This document shows, in pieces, positions 1 through 37,769 of a stretch of 64,000 bases of DNA. Source of the stretch: Triplophysa rosa (lineage: Eukaryota; Chordata; Actinopteri; Cypriniformes; Nemacheilidae); contig NC_079891.1 of NCBI RefSeq assembly GCF_024868665.1, positions 35,231,822 to 35,295,821 on the forward strand, written 5' to 3'. Numbering within the stretch: the first letter of the stretch is position 1; every line of letters begins with the position of its first letter. A model generated the notes under the pieces. The model did no database searches, was not told the origin of the DNA, and was given only the letters and a program-made list of their open reading frames with translations. The position numbers and the translations under genes are program-made.

Positions 1-3278
<3,278 letters not shown>

Positions 3279-4186
3279 AAGCTTCACCGCCCGGGACTCA
3301 AGAACTCACACGTCCTTGCTTTAGTAGCTCAGCACAACGCAGAGTTTCCCTGTTCATCCACGTCTCCTTACTGTTGTCCAGTTTTAAAGCGCAAGGTTAA
3401 ATACTGGAATTTTATTTTCCTATTTATGTGCTCCTATGTTGCAGTGAATTACGAAGATGCTGTAGGCATGTAAGAAATGGTCCTTGAGTTCAGAATGGTT
3501 TTGTATCATTTGTATCACGTTCTTTATGGCGACGCAGAATGCCCAGTGGGATTTGGTTCCTGTATAACGGGGAGTCTATTTGTGCTATAGAAATATATGT
3601 AAGTAATCTATGTGAAATGAAATGGATTGACTGTGAAAGCGACCGTCTGGTTGTCTGCCAAACAAACCTCTTTTGCTGGACAGAGACTATGGATGGTCAC
3701 ACCTTCTCTTTGGTACTCTTTCATCACCCTCAGCAAGTTTTCAGTGTTTTTCCTGCGAGACCTCTTCCTTGTCCTCTTTCTAGAGCCTGTGTTTGGGAAC
3801 ACGCTCTTCATATTGTTAATGGTTCTGTTTGCCGACATTTCCTTCAGAATCTGCTTTGATAAAGTAGGCGGTGACGTTATTGAGAGCCTAATTTATACGC
3901 CAGTTCTGTTGAGCACCAGAACACTCATTTGGACTTTGTACTGTACACATCTCGAGCTTTGACACGAGTTAGTCCGTTGTCTTGGGTCACGGCAGTAGAT
4001 GTCGAGCGTAAGTGAAATTTCATAATTTTCTTTTCAAACCTACAGGCCAAATAGGACAAGAGTTCTATTCTTCAACCTGATTTGGTCTCATGCTCAGTGT
4101 TTTCTGTTGAATAAAAAAGTCATTGTATTGATTTTTCCGACGTTTATATTGTATTCTTGATTTTGTTTTCATGGCGGTGAAATAAA
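3279..4186 (+). other. surf4: surf4 3' UTR
   Basis: About 0.9 kb of non-repetitive sequence follows the surf4 stop codon. AATAAA-type signals occur near 4110 and at 4181-4186. The short open frames here (3539-3962) have no family signature and lie inside this UTR. Confidence 0.65.
4181..4186 (+). terminator. surf4: surf4 polyadenylation signal
   Basis: AATAAA is followed by a T/G-rich stretch (GTTGTTCTTGTCTCTTTTG) about 25 bases downstream, as expected of a cleavage site. Another AATAAA near 4110 could be an alternative signal. Confidence 0.55.
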
Positions 4187-4359
4187 AAGCAAAACAAACA
4201 TTTGAACAAAAGTTGTTCTTGTCTCTTTTGAGATACCTATTGAATTGAATTGAATTGAATGTAAATGCTGATATGTGAATAAACAAAGACTTTGAGTGAC
4301 TTTTGTGACAAAAGTAAAAAATGACACATGGATGGTATAAACATAGATGAAGAGCAACA

Positions 4360-4374
4360 CACGTGCATCACGTG
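4360..4374. promoter_or_regulatory. ass1: Tandem CACGTG E-boxes upstream of ass1
   Basis: Perfect CACGTG hexamers lie at 4360-4365 and 4369-4374, separated by three bases, about 300 bp upstream of the presumed ass1 start. Human ASS1 transcription is known to be controlled by c-Myc and HIF-1alpha through E-box sequences, so these are plausible bHLH sites. Function here is inferred. Confidence 0.45.
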
Positions 4375-4579
4375 TAAAATGTTATTTAATTTCTTCAGGA
4401 ATTCAAAGCGATTGCTTTGATTTTTCTTCGAGTAGCAGCTGAAAAGTTGACCGTTCAAAGATGGCGGACGCGTCGACGTGTCTGGAGGGGTCGGATGCGT
4501 CATCTATGAATGAAAACAACAGCTGTCTATTCACACAAGCTCATCCATTGCGGGTTTATGTACTGCGTTGCTGAACGGA

Positions 4580-4716
4580 GCGCGATATGATTGGCTCATT
4601 TGTCCTGGAGGGGCGGAGCAACGTGCATGTGCGCTCCTGCTGAGTGAAACCCGTTTTAAAAAGCGAACAGACTTGATCGAGAAGCGTGCGATCAGAAATT
4701 AACATTTTATTTCCTG
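4580..4716 (+). promoter_or_regulatory. ass1: ass1 core promoter and untranslated exon 1
   Basis: An inverted CCAAT box (ATTGG, 4590-4594), a GC box (GGGGCGG, 4610-4616) and an A/T-rich TATA-like tract (TTTTAAAA, 4654-4661) occur in the expected order. They precede a CTG|GTGAGT splice donor after 4716. This fits an untranslated first exon of a few dozen bases (start near 4680-4690) spliced to the coding exon at 5321. The start site is inferred, not seen. Confidence 0.6.
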
Positions 4717-5250
4717 GTGAGTTTCAGCTTCTATATTCCTTACATGAATTAAATTATTTAAAATTACATTTTTGCCATTGGTATTTGTTTACATTAAACT
4801 CGCAGCTTTTTGGGGGGCTTACAAACGTTGCAGAGTGTTGTTTACATCAGAAGAAATGAAAGAAAAGATGTTCATATTTTAAGATGTGTGAATTGAACTC
4901 GATCACGTATTTTGAGTTTGCAGTTTAAATAAAAAACAAACGTGATTTTGAAAATAACTTTTCTACGGTGACCAAAGTGTAACCATAATTTAGTAAATGT
5001 ATAGGAATCACAATTTAACTATTGTCTCACTTCAGTAACCACAGTTTAACCATAATATTTTAAGTAAAACTTTGGTAGTAATGCAAATGGTTATTAATCT
5101 GCAAAAAGAGGACAAAAAACAAGGGTACTACACCTTTAAAAGGAAAAAAGGTTTTATTTAAGTTTTTTTATCAACGTGTTTCATTTTTAAAAATCTTTCA
5201 CAATACTTGAATGCTCTGTTAATTTCCAGCTTTCAATTTGAATCTCATGA

Positions 5251-28063
<22,813 letters not shown>

Positions 28064-28133
28064 GTTTGTTTTTAACCATTTCAATCGTGATCGAGCTGTT
28101 ATGTTTATCTGTGACGCCGCTCGTCTACAAATG

Positions 28134-28139
28134 AATAAA
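28134..28139 (+). terminator. ass1: ass1 polyadenylation signal
   Basis: AATAAA lies 71 bp after the ass1 stop codon, followed by GTGTGTTGATCTTTCTT, a G/T-rich downstream element. The implied 3' UTR is short, about 90 bases. Confidence 0.7.
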
Positions 28140-28194
28140 AACACAGAAACTTACAAGCAGTGTGTGTTGATCTTTCTTACATTTACCTGTATGC

Positions 28195-28275
28195 ACGTGC
28201 TCGATGCTTTTATCCAAAGTGACTTCAAGCCATCAGAACGTGTGTGGACTCGAACCCGTGACCTTTGCTTTTAAG
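28195..28275. repeat. Dispersed repeat fragment
   Basis: Contains GCTTTTATCCAAAGTGACTT and CGAACCCGTGACCTTTGC, the same family as the piece at 23050-23160. It sits just beyond the ass1 polyadenylation signal. Confidence 0.45.
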
Positions 28276-28439
28276 GGATTGATACTCGCGTCTTATATTT
28301 TTTTCCACCGGTTTACAGTCACGAAAGGTTTCTTCAACGAGCAGCATTTTACGTGAGCCGTCACACCATCACCGTGTGACATCTGTGATCTCAAACCATG
28401 TTTTCTCTTCTTCACAAAAGCCATTTACTGCTCTTTTTT

Positions 28440-28760
28440 CCTCTCAAGTTGCCATTGCGTCTTTCCGCACCTCTTCCATTTCCCGCGGCCGTCGTTGAGC
28501 GTTCCCGGACGTCAGCGTGAGCGAGGGGCCGGCTGGAGAAGATGGAACCGGGGTCCCCCCGCTGTTTGAAATAAACGGCAGGGGACACGTCTGCTCTTTC
28601 ATCCCGAGCAGAACCCCCCGCCACCGCTGCTCAATTACACGGCGGGCGACTCGATCCGGGCCTCCAATTACCACACGGGCCCCTTATTTACAACCGCGCG
28701 CATGCACGGGGACAAATTGCCTGGCGATCGCTCGCGCCTGCTACAATTTTGACATTTCTT
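28440..28760. other. Candidate conserved noncoding element downstream of ass1
   Basis: A 300-bp GC-rich, repeat-free block with CAATTAC words and a CCTTATTTAC motif, set in A/T-rich intergenic DNA. Short frames on both strands are not gene-like. Classified by composition only. Confidence 0.3.
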
Positions 28761-29019
28761 CTGCAGAGATGAAGCTACTGTTGAATTATCCATTCAGGCT
28801 GAAGGAGACCGCAGACCAGCCCTATGGGTCGTGTTCTCAGTAGTGTGCATACATGCCGCACCGCTCTCATTGAATTTGTCCGGGCTGTATCCCATGATGC
28901 AATGCACTTAACTTGTAAAGGATAAACCAGAATGCATCTCTTTCTCTTTATTTATTAATTCATTTTTTTTCCAAGATGGCCGCCGCTCACTGAATGAAAC
29001 TTCCCCGAGGAAAACGGTT

Positions 29020-29430
29020 TTGCTCAGATGTTGCTCTGTTTTAGTTCTGGAGATTTGATGGAGATCTCAGTTGTGATTCACTTTAGTCGCAGACGGTTTT
29101 TTCTTCTTAAAATTGTTTAGGAGAAATAAAACAAAATGAGAACGTAATTGTGTAAACACACGAAGAGTGTGGAGGTGTAAATGAATGTAGATTGTCGAGG
29201 TCAAATAATCTGGATTTGATGAAAAACGTTTGAGTTCACATTGAGATATTCAATAACATTGACTTTTGATCGCAGACGAGACGAATCTGAGCTCAGTTTC
29301 TCTTCTCAAACTCTACCAACAGACACATTTGCCAGATTTCTGACGCTTTTTCTCTGGAGAAATATCTGAGACGCAGATGAGAGATTTGAGCAAGTTGCTC
29401 TTCATTTAATCTCATTGATGTCTAGGAGAC
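29020..29430. repeat. Dispersed repeat, inverted partner of 17450-17640
   Basis: Shares inverted words with the ass1 intron 9 copy (see 17450). Its first part (GATTTGATGGAGATCTCAG) resembles 34670-34710 (GATGTGATGGAGATATCAG). Family not recognised. Confidence 0.55.
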
Positions 29431-29479
29431 ATAATTGCGATATTACAGAGTTAGTTTACTCCGAGACGTTGAATGTGTC

Positions 29480-29850
29480 GTCAGGATGATCTGATGGATG
29501 TCGTGAACGAGACAGGGGCCGTGTCAGATGGTTTCCGGGTCTCATGTTGCTCGGACAGCTCCATCCGCCTGTACCTGTTAGCAGAGGTACGAAAGCATCC
29601 CGACCCGTTCAGGTGAATTAATGACCCGTGACCTTCCCTCAATTACGTCTCATTAACCTCCGCCTTCAGGGACTCTGAGACACAATGGGAAGACATGAGA
29701 GTTTAAGAGTTGCCATTGAAAACCAACCCTAATGGCTTTATTCTGCTGTCTGTCAGTCAAGATTAAACAAAGAGCACCTCTGTCACAGCTTGAGCTCATT
29801 CCATTTCTGTCGTTTGTCACAAAATAATAATGCCTCATTATTGCTCTGTG
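29480..29850. other. Candidate conserved noncoding element
   Basis: Repeat-free block with mixed composition and several ATTA/TAAT-core words (GAATTAATGACC, CAATTACGTCTCATTAACC, TAATAATGCC). This is the kind of sequence seen in developmental enhancers. Not confirmable from one sequence. Confidence 0.3.
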
Positions 29851-29925
29851 CTAAGGTCGTTTCCCCTTCTCAAAAAATCACCACGGTAACCTTCCACTAC
29901 TAAGGGTGCTCCGTCAGAAATTGTT

Positions 29926-30050
29926 CAATTCAATTCAATTTTATTAATATATATTTATATATTATTCATAGATATTTTCACAATGTGCATTGTTCCAAAG
30001 CAGCTTTACAAGAGAAAATAAGAAAAACACAGAAAAGGCCAAACAAGCAC
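29926..30050 (-). mobile_element. L2-type LINE 3' end fragment, antisense
   Basis: (AATTC)n then TTTTATTAATAT, an A/T-rich spacer, and TGTTCCAAAGCAGCTTTACA. It matches the LINE tails at 20570 and 50082, but its TATATAGCGC segment is replaced by A/T-rich sequence. Confidence 0.6.
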
Positions 30051-30067
30051 AGTGCATGGTGTTTATT

Positions 30068-30212
30068 AATTAAGTAAGTTTATGGTAAAAACAAGCAAAA
30101 GAAATAAACTTAAAATCAGTACTTGAGAAAAAGGTCAAACTAAATTCAAGTTTATTTTTCTCACCCCATGGACAGGTTGTTTTGCTTGTTTTTACCATAA
30201 ACTTACTTAATT
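30068..30212. repeat. Perfect 33-bp inverted repeat
   Basis: The arm at 30068-30100 (AATTAAGTAAGTTTATGG and on) is exactly complementary to 30180-30212, with a 79-bp loop. Probably the core of a small foldback element. Confidence 0.75.
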
Positions 30213-30649
30213 CTTACATTCTTTTTTCATAAACAAGACTAACTTTCTTAGGTCACTTTTCTTGTCAAGTAATTGTATCTTGATTTAAGAAGTTTTAGAT
30301 ATTTTCACTAAAAACAAGGCAGAAATGCTTAGTAAGAATGTCAGAAATTGCAGTGTAATGTAACTGAGTGCAGCTATGACTTCAAACTGCTGTCATGTGA
30401 TGCAAGTTTAGCAATAAATACTAAGTATTGTAAATTTAGCAGAAGTCCGTCTTTGCTCTTGGTTGGGGATGAAATTGTCATTGCCAACTTTTTTTGCTTG
30501 ACAGGTTGGTCATGCCAAGATATCACAGTTTTATTTGAGCAAAGCTGTTTTACTGTTTTCTTCAATATTTTATTGTCCAGCTGGATAGTTATTATAAATC
30601 TGATTGTTTAGAAATGTAAAAGTACGACTTTTTTGAGAGGTATTTTACC

Positions 30650-30930
30650 CAAGATGGTAATTATGTCCATTTCTTTTTTGAGGTAAGAGAACTCACATGG
30701 CAGACTGAATGGCTTCATGTCAATCATGGACTCACCGGTCTCCTGCTCACCTGTGTCTCTCGGGCCGCTCGGCTCGCCGATCTTTGTTCTACACGTTGGC
30801 CGTCCCAAAAGCCGTAGAACAATGACTGCAGGGGGTTTATTAAGGCCAATTATAGTAACCCAAAACTGACCCGCTCCCCTGGAGCCCACGGAGAGCCTGG
30901 TGCAATGAAGGGTCTGCGGACAATTACATG
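30650..30930. other. Candidate conserved noncoding element
   Basis: Repeat-free block with GCTCGGCTCGCCGATC, TATTAAGGCCAATTATAG and ACAATTACATG words in otherwise A/T-rich intergenic DNA. Evidence is compositional only. Confidence 0.3.
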
Positions 30931-31599
30931 AAATGTTAGTTTGACACGTAAAGACGTGAAGAAAGTTATTGTGTGCAAAAACTCTGATTGAACACAGATC
31001 AATACAACAAAAAAATGGATTTGTGATCAGTTGCTAAAGGACTAGAATGTGTTCTGGTGTGCTCGGACTGAAGGTTTTCTGTGATGTGAAGGAGTTAAGA
31101 TGCTCAGGAGGGTTTGATCTACAGACTAATGGCTCTGGGGTGGGTATGAGGTCATAATCTCACAACTCGATTTATTACACTCGGACGCGATCATTAGACT
31201 GGTTTAAAAGGCTGTTTAAGGACGCTTGGGTTTACACGCCGCTCTCTCTATCACTCACTCGCATTAGGGACTCGACAAACTTTTTACCGTAAGTATTAAA
31301 GGGTGTCTTATACTTCTTCATCTAATCTTGAAGTTATCGAGACTTTATAAAGATCAGATTTACGTGTTTCCCCTTTCAAACATTAAAACCAGAGAAACGA
31401 ATCTCCCACAGATCTGCACTGAAGGACACCACATCGATGCATCTGGAAGGTGAGCAGGTGTGCGACCGCCTACACAGCAACCGTCTAGAAACCTCAGCAA
31501 CTGCAGAGCAACGCACTTAAAACTCTCAGATTCTTTTAGGACAAGAGCGCAAATTGTCTTTGGTGATGTCACTGTTGAATAAACGAAGGTCATTTATGT

Positions 31600-31960
31600 T
31601 CTCGTGGTGTCGTAATGGCGCGTTTATCATTGTTGCGCACGCGTTGTTACTGGAAACGGACGACTTTCCACCGTATTGTTTGTTTGACATTTGATTCCTG
31701 TGTTTTCAAGCGCTGTTGTGTCTTCAGACGTCTGTTCCTGTCAGAGGGCAAAAGCCGCCCCCCTCTCCGATCTATAAAAACAGATGGGGGGCCATTACCT
31801 TCAAAGCTGCTCGCTCTTTGTTTCCGGCTTTGCACGTGATAAAATATTGATGGAAAAATTGAAATATTTTGCCTCCTGCTTAATGTTGCCCATCCGAGGG
31901 GGGTTAATGACCGATTGAGACCCCCGATCTCATGTTACTTGAGCTGTAGCCATGAATGGG
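31600..31960. other. Candidate conserved noncoding element
   Basis: A block with GGGGGGCCATTACC, TGATAAAATATTGATGG and GGGGGTTAATGACCGATTG. It is free of visible repeats and has balanced composition. Together with 28440, 29480 and 30650 it makes a cluster between ass1 and fubp3. Confidence 0.3.
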
Positions 31961-32554
31961 CTTTCACACGAACCCTGTGGAGCCGTGCGCTCGATCGATA
32001 GCTTTTTATCAGAGCACACGCGCTACTTTACCGAACTGAAGCAGAGACAGAGGTCTTTATGCAGACCGCTTACACGTTTTCTTGAGTTTTCTCTGAAAAG
32101 ATCTCTGTAAAGTGCTTTCAGACATTCTCAAACCCTGCCCCTGCATTCTGTTTCGGTGTGTTTCAAAACAAAATCTTGACTTGGAGATGTTTCCAAATGG
32201 TGAAAATCTGATGCTGTGACAGCGCTATATTGAATCCGGCTCGTGACGTTTCTTCAGATTGTTTTGATGTCACAGAGATGAAACTCTCACACCAGAGTTC
32301 ATCTCCAGGGTTTGTCTTGTTCATCTCAATCAATATATTTCTTTTCTCTCAGTGATTGTCTCTCCAGAGGTCTCTGGCCTCTTTGTCGACACGCTCGCGA
32401 TGTCTTTCGATTCGTTTTCTGTAACAGGCGCTAAAGGATCAGAAGGCCGCTTGGTTTGAGCAGGTGTCGCTGTCTCTAAATGTTCTTTAGCGTCGATAAC
32501 CTCAATTCCATATTTAAAACACTCGAATGATGTCTTTCATTTGTTCATTTCGCT

Positions 32555-32720
32555 GTAAAAAAAATAGTTGAGTCAACTTAAAATAATAAGGCAACCTGTC
32601 GCAAGCACGTTTTTGAGTTAACTCAACAAACAGAGACTGAAGTTCACCCAACTTAAAAATGTATGTTTGAGTCATTAGTTGTCACAACATAGTCAAGTTT
32701 ACCTAATGAACAACTGAACA
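32555..32720. repeat. TTGAGTCAACTT-type dispersed repeat
   Basis: Several inverted words (GTTGAGTCAACTT, GAGTTAACTCAAC) followed by AAGGCAACCTG, a common fish repeat. Edges approximate. Confidence 0.45.
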
Positions 32721-33109
32721 AAATATTTGTTGTTGGCTGAACAAAAATAGGGAATAGATTGATTGTTTAAAAATAAACAAATGTGTTTGTCTTGTACTAG
32801 AATTGGACATGTTTTCTCCCTCAAACAGTCCAAAACTTTGATCAAATATCTGTGGAACAGTTTGTGTTGAGTGCATTCAAACCGGTTGTGCCGTTGTGTC
32901 GTGCACTTACACCTCAACATTGAACACACAAACCTCAACCATGGTAACAACATGAAAAAACTCTAAACACAACAGATAACTTACAGTAACAATAATATTT
33001 AAGCATAAATTAAGCCAGCAAGAACTAAAACACTTTAAAAGAAAAACAAACAAGAAATACAGAATTGAACATGCTGCAATGCGTCTTGGGAATATCGTTT
33101 GTTATTATT

Positions 33110-33528
33110 ACGTTACCCTTTATAAAGCATTTATAAATGTGTTCATTAATGATGAATAAGTAATTTACAAATGCAGTTATAACTGCATGAATAAAAAGAG
33201 GCATTCTAACGAATACCTGCCAAATAGCGAGCCATGTTATAAATGCTTAATAACTGTATTTATTCATTATTTATTTGACTCGAAAGCAGATTAATTATTA
33301 TCTTGGTGTTGTTTGCTATATAGGCAGTCAGACGGGACACTGTAGGGTGTTATGTTGTTTATCTTATCTTATGCTCACTATTTGGCAGTTATTTGGTTAG
33401 AATCCCCCTTTTTATTCATGCAGTTATAACTGCTTTGTGATGCATTTGTAAATGACTTATTAATCATTAATGAACACATTTATAAATGCTTCAAAAGGGA
33501 ATACCTTAATGTAAAGTGTTACCAAATT
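33110..33528. mobile_element. Long foldback MITE
   Basis: The left arm GCATTTATAAATGTGTTCAT with TGCAGTTATAACTGCATGAA is inverted in the right arm (ATGAACACATTTATAAATGC, CATGCAGTTATAACTGC). The terminal GTTACCCTTT pairs loosely with AAGTGTTACC. About 420 bp that could fold into one hairpin. Non-coding. Confidence 0.7.
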
Positions 33529-35559
33529 ATCTTTATTAGAAACATGTTTAGGCTCATTTTGTTCAGTATATGCAAAACAATAATCTGACTCCTTTAACTA
33601 AACATTCTATGTTCAAGTTATGTATTTATCTTTGTAGGGAGAACACTTTGCAAGTTGGATTTTTTAAATGTTCCAAAGGTTTTTGCAAAAAAATCCTAAT
33701 GGGCTCCAAGGAGTGACTTTCAAGGAGTTCCATCTTTAAGCCATGTCCAAATTCTACACAAATTTCAACTAAAACAAATGGTCCTTCTATGGTCGTTAAT
33801 AGCAGTTTTCAATTTAACTTGAATTTTTTTTTCAAATCTTGTTTGATGGTCACGAGACATTATTCAAATGTAACGATTAACAACCCCTGTCGCGATGTAT
33901 CATACAGCATGAAAATAATCCACCGCAGACGCATCTCTCGCCGTCAGATGTTTCCCAGGAGGCTTTTAGGGCAGAAAGCGTGTGTGCATATGTTTTAAAA
34001 ACATGTTGTTTGTCTTGCATTTGCTCGGAAGGCTTTCATCGCCCGTCCCGATCCACCCACATTGGCTATAATCACGGGACGACACTGACAACAGAAGTCT
34101 GTCCCTCTCAAAGCATGCTGGGAGAAGTGCTCAAACAACAGCATTTACCTGTTATTACCTCGCCGTCACCAATACAATGACAAACACACACCTCCAGCAG
34201 GTGAAGAGTAAGAGCCGAGCCACAGAAAGAGAAAAATCAGAGGAGCACTAGAGCCGGGTCAAGCCGTCAAACACCGAAACAAGCCAAAACATCTGTCATT
34301 TTCACGGCAGGGTCTCACTGTAATTGAGTCTCCGAGAGTGTCTGTACCGAGAGGAATCGTCCGGCGGTTTCAAGCACAAAACTGTGATTATGACACTGTT
34401 TAGTTCTGAGCCTCCAGTCCTGTTAAAAGCACACGGCTCTGTTTGCCACGTTGAGCCCAATCATCAAAAAACTTTGGATGGTTGGTTTTAATCAGATGTT
34501 TGCTGTCTTTACTGCGTTCTTTTTCAAATAAAGAAGTTTCCATTTCCATTCCAAGAGTCCATTTCTGTGTGTAAATTGAAACCAAGAAAATGATGGCTAA
34601 TTTTAGAGCCACTTTAATTCATAAATTCATACCAGAGGAAAATGTGATACTCAGAAGTTGCTCTTTCATAGCTCAGGAGATGTGATGGAGATATCAGTTG
34701 TGTTTCATTTGTTTTGTGTAAGCACATGAAGAGTTGATGAAATGAATACATTATGGGTTATTTTATTTATTGCATTTCTTTTAGTTTTGTACAGTTATAT
34801 TATTTACACTTACATATTTGGTGTGTTGTTGAGGCATGACTTAAATATTTCACACAATATCATTTAAGACAAAGACAATGTTTGCTATTTTTATCAACCC
34901 TTCTTATTTTTCACATTTGTTTTGTTCAAACTCTCCAGGAAACGAAAGATAATTCTGCTTTAGTGTTCAGGCAGCTGTCCGAAACCTGACACTAACTTCT
35001 GATGCTAAGTTTGTATTATTAACCTGTTGACACACGCACGCACGCACACACATGTTCTCTGTGAATCTCACGCCTGTAGAAAGCAAACGATTATTCATGA
35101 AGAATGAAATCAGCAGATCCCGCAGAAGTCTGTGGACATTCGATCATCTCTGTGTTATAACTGCTTGCAGGAGACGGAACAATTACTGATACACTTTCAG
35201 CCCTTGAGCCCTTCACAGCCGCTTCAGATGCAGATTCAGATTTCACCCATGCATGTGTTTCTGTCCTCCATCTGCACATCAGATCACATCCAGTGAAATG
35301 TAGAAATGTCAGGGTAAATGTTTCATTTGGCCTTCTTCATATTTCAGTTGGTAGATCTCTTTGAAATAAGAAAAGAATATAACGAAGAAAGCAAGACAAG
35401 ACAGACAATATCTTTAATGTTTGTGATTGTTTGAAATTGTAGAAGTTTTAAAAGTGCTGTAAGTGTTGTAATGATATTGTATAGGTTTTATAAAATGCAA
35501 ATTGCATGTTTTGTTCTTCAAAGTATTTTAATGTTCACCTATAACATATCAACAAAAAG

Positions 35560-35740
35560 AAAAAACCTTTCACATCCAAAGAACCTCGCTGTTTCACGAG
35601 TATTCTTTGTAGTGGAAAAACATTCTTTCTTTTTTCAGAAGAAAGAAATGGTTCTCATAAGATGGTTTAGTTTCTTTGGGGAACTAAAATTTGGTCTTCT
35701 ACAGCATTGCTGTGAAGAACCCTTTGTAGCATCGTTATTT
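35560..35740. repeat. GAACC-type palindromic repeat
   Basis: Contains AAAGAACCTCGCTG and GAAGAACCCTTTGTAGC with inverted words, related to the block at 12655. Confidence 0.4.
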
Positions 35741-36194
35741 AAGTGTGCAATCCCGTGTTTGTCTCATTTTGCTTGTACTTTCCGAAGATGCATTCCTGTC
35801 AAAGTGTGAGAAATACCTGAGATTCATACTCCATGTCACAAACATTCAGCCGCCAGAACCAATTTGCATAAGCAGCTCTAAAATTGATGGCAATTTTAAT
35901 GTCTACCAGCGCAGATGTTTCTGCCAGATGTTCCACATGTTCTGAAGGAGCTCAACACAACTGATGGATATCAACAGTATCACATTGAGGTGAAAAATGA
36001 CACGAGAAGTTTCCTCTCGTGCAGAACAACCAGCACACATCACATCAGCAACAACATCAACATACTTTTATTATAAATTTAAGACTGAATTAGGAATGAA
36101 CAACAACATTCTTATTATTAATTGGTCAGTTATTAAAAATTCATCAATTCACATGAACATTTCATGACGTGTTAATATTTCTAAGTTCTAAGTT

Positions 36195-37768
36195 GGATAT
36201 TATCCCGGCTCGTCTTTTTAAGGATGTTTTTATACGATTAGTCCTATGGTAACAGCTATAGTTAACAGCTCTTTAGCCAAAGGTGTTGTTCCAGTTTCAA
36301 ACATGCAATTGTGCAACCTCTGTTGAAAAAAACTCAACTTGATCCGGAAATGTGCAACAACTATCGACCAATCTCTAAACTGCCTTTCATTCCTAAGCTT
36401 AGAGAAAGTAGTGTTTTAGCCGCTTCAGTCTTATTTGGATTCTTTTAATATTTTGGACATGTTCCAATCTGGTTTTAGATCATTACATAGCACTGAGTCA
36501 GCTCTGTTAAGGGTTACAAATGATATTTTGCTTGCTTTGGATTGGACCTGAGAGCGGCATTTGATACCAAAATTAAAACGACTAGAATGTATGGTAGGTG
36601 TAAAAGGCACTGTATTACAATGGTTTGTAACCTCAAGAACCTCAAGAACAGGACTTATTCTGTAAATATAGGGAACTTTTCATCGTCATCTGCACATGTT
36701 TTGTGTGGTGTGCCCCAGGGATCCATTTTGGGCCCTTTATTGTTTTCCCTTTATATGCTTCCCCTGGCCCTTATTTTTCAGAAATACAACATTTAATATC
36801 ACTGTTATGCAGACGATTCCTAATTTTACCTTCCAGTAAGGCTTGGCACCACTGGTTCAATTGATGTGTTATTGAAATCTGTATATCCACTGCTCCGGGG
36901 GTACGTGTGTTCACTACTCTCTGGATGGGTTAAATGCAGAGGTCACATTTCGTTGCCTTGTACATGTGCAATGACAATAAATTGAATCTAAATCTAAAAA
37001 AAAAAAAAATATGACATCAAGAGGTGGATGGCAAATAATTTTTTGCAGCTAAATGAGAATAAAACTGTGGTTTTAATTCTAGGTTGTCCTGCAAATTCTT
37101 CTCCTGCTCTGGAAGTCCAGTTAGGTCCTCTTTCAACAAATGTACACAAGCAAATCAAAAACCTTGGAGTGATCTTTGACACTATTTTTTGATAAACAAA
37201 TTAGTGCTGTTATTAGAGGAACCTTTTTCCATGTAAGGTCTATTGCAAAGTTGAAGAAAGATTTAGAAGTTGTGATTCATGCTTTTGGAACATCAGGATT
37301 GGATTATTGCAACTCTCTTTATCATGGTCTCCCTCAGTCTTCATTATCACGAATACAAGTTGTTTATCTCCCCTATCTTAGCATCCCTTCACTGGCTTCC
37401 TATTAAGTTTAGAGTCGATTTTAAAATCCTTATGTTCGCATATAAGGCGTTGTCTGGTCGTGCACCAAGGTATATAAGTGATCTTCTTGCGCCATACTGT
37501 TCTGGTAGGGCACTTAGATCTTCTACTCACTTGCTCTTAACTGTGTCGCTATAAATCAAAGGGTGATCGGGCCTTTTCTGTGACTGGTCCCAAGCTTTGG
37601 AACGGTCTTCCCTATCATGTGAGGTTTGCTCCTTCAGTGGACATTTCAAAATCTAACCTGTGATTGTTATTTTTAGTGTGTACATCTGTTTTGTACTCTG
37701 TACAGCACTTTGGATCCATTTATATTGTTTAAATGTGCTTTATAAGTAAATGTTGTTGTTGTTGTTAA
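36195..37768 (+). mobile_element. Decayed L2-clade LINE, 5' truncated
   Basis: Frame fragments encode reverse-transcriptase blocks in order: a CNNYRPISKLPFI-type segment near 36355-36400, LRAAFDTK near 36550, and [20 protein letters not shown] near 36705-36765, followed by a damaged catalytic YADD region near 36806. ASLHWLPIKFRVDFKILMFA-like sequence follows near 37380-37440. The 3' end reads CAGCACTTTGGATCC and AATGTGCTTTATAAGTAAA, then a (GTT)n tail. Several frameshifts and stops show it is dead. A SINE tail interrupts it at 36887. Confidence 0.8.
36887..37009 (+). mobile_element. SINE 3' fragment inserted in the L2 reverse transcriptase
   Basis: The L2 frame breaks off at 36886 (..GSIDVLLKSVY) and resumes at about 37010 (DIKRWMANN..). 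The 123-bp insert ends with AATGACAATAAATTGAATC and a 14-base A tail, typical of fish SINE 3' ends. A short TAT-type duplication may flank it. Confidence 0.6.
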
Positions 37769-37769
37769 T

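Noticed and set aside
3539..3962. Two overlapping 106-111 codon frames after surf4
   Set aside because: Inside the surf4 3' UTR, ahead of its polyadenylation signal, with no domain.
28412..28843. Frames of 70-108 codons in the GC-rich block downstream of ass1
   Set aside because: GC-rich DNA has fewer stops; frames on both strands overlap and show no domain. Kept only as a candidate noncoding element.
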